From positions 1 to 23,687 of the forward strand of contig CAYYLF010000016.1 in the NCBI GenBank assembly GCA_964472425.1: a DNA stretch of 23,687 nucleotides, given 5' to 3'. Each line of letters starts with the position of its first letter. Positions within the stretch are counted from its first letter, which is position 1. A program made the position numbers and the translations under genes. The notes beneath the pieces are model-generated. The model saw nothing but the letters and a program-made list of their open reading frames with translations. It did not search any database and had not been told where the DNA came from. Source of the stretch: RUG11867 sp964472425 (GTDB lineage: Bacteria > Bacillota_I > Bacilli_A > RF39 > UBA660). Positions 23,627 through 23,687 of the stretch are shown here, in pieces.

Positions 23627-23687
23627 TCACAACATCATCGCAATGTTCTTAATCTTTTCTAATGGAAGTTTAGTACACTTTTGAACT
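23627..23687 (-). other. Possible C-terminus of a gene running in from the right edge
   Basis: One minus-strand frame is open from the window edge to a TGA at 23627-23629 and would end ...KLPLEKIKNIAMML. Only 19 codons are visible, so coding status cannot be judged. Confidence 0.2.

Overview
The window suggests a low-to-moderate GC, Gram-positive, endospore-forming member of the Bacillota, probably one of the uncultured gut Bacilli lineages. This rests on an intact pro-sigma-K gene, a DacF-like carboxypeptidase, WXG100-type small proteins, Listeria-Bacteroides (InlB-type) repeats, a sortase-type tail, strong purine-rich ribosome binding sites and frequent TTG/GTG starts. Species-level placement is not possible from sequence reading alone. 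I see no rRNA, tRNA, CRISPR array, insertion sequence or prophage. The window contains a scaffold gap (Ns at 5392-5401).

Left (1-3900): a four-gene cluster on the minus strand encodes two WXG100-like proteins, a third small helical protein, and a protein that fuses a paralogue of that helical domain to a SleB-type cell wall hydrolase. It has its own strong promoter. Upstream lies a HerA-type hexameric ATPase with a separate promoter and terminator.

Centre (3960-11760): a very large plus-strand sigma-70 family protein (about 1196 aa, with many sigma-region-4-like HTH modules in series) lies between two minus-strand surface proteins that share a paralogous C-terminal domain. The left surface gene is preceded by perfect TTGACA and TATAAT boxes separated by a 19-bp spacer containing ten consecutive G. 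This is the layout of a slipped-strand, phase-variable promoter. The assembly breaks at exactly this tract.

Next (11860-14000): a Cna-B-like surface protein ending in NPKTG is divergent from sigK, the late mother-cell sporulation sigma factor, which retains its pro-sequence.

Right (13985-21700): a minus-strand cluster runs ruvA-ruvB-folD-glyA, then (with an apparent internal promoter) queA, an unknown 492-aa gene, tgt and a small membrane-anchored protein. It combines Holliday-junction branch migration, one-carbon metabolism and queuosine tRNA modification. Far right (21711-23687): two small overlapping hypothetical genes, a D-alanyl-D-alanine carboxypeptidase, and a short decayed stretch resembling the 3' end of one of the small genes.

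The strongest leads are the putative phase-variable promoter, the giant multi-HTH sigma factor beside it, and the cell wall hydrolase with a WXG/LXG-like N-terminal domain.
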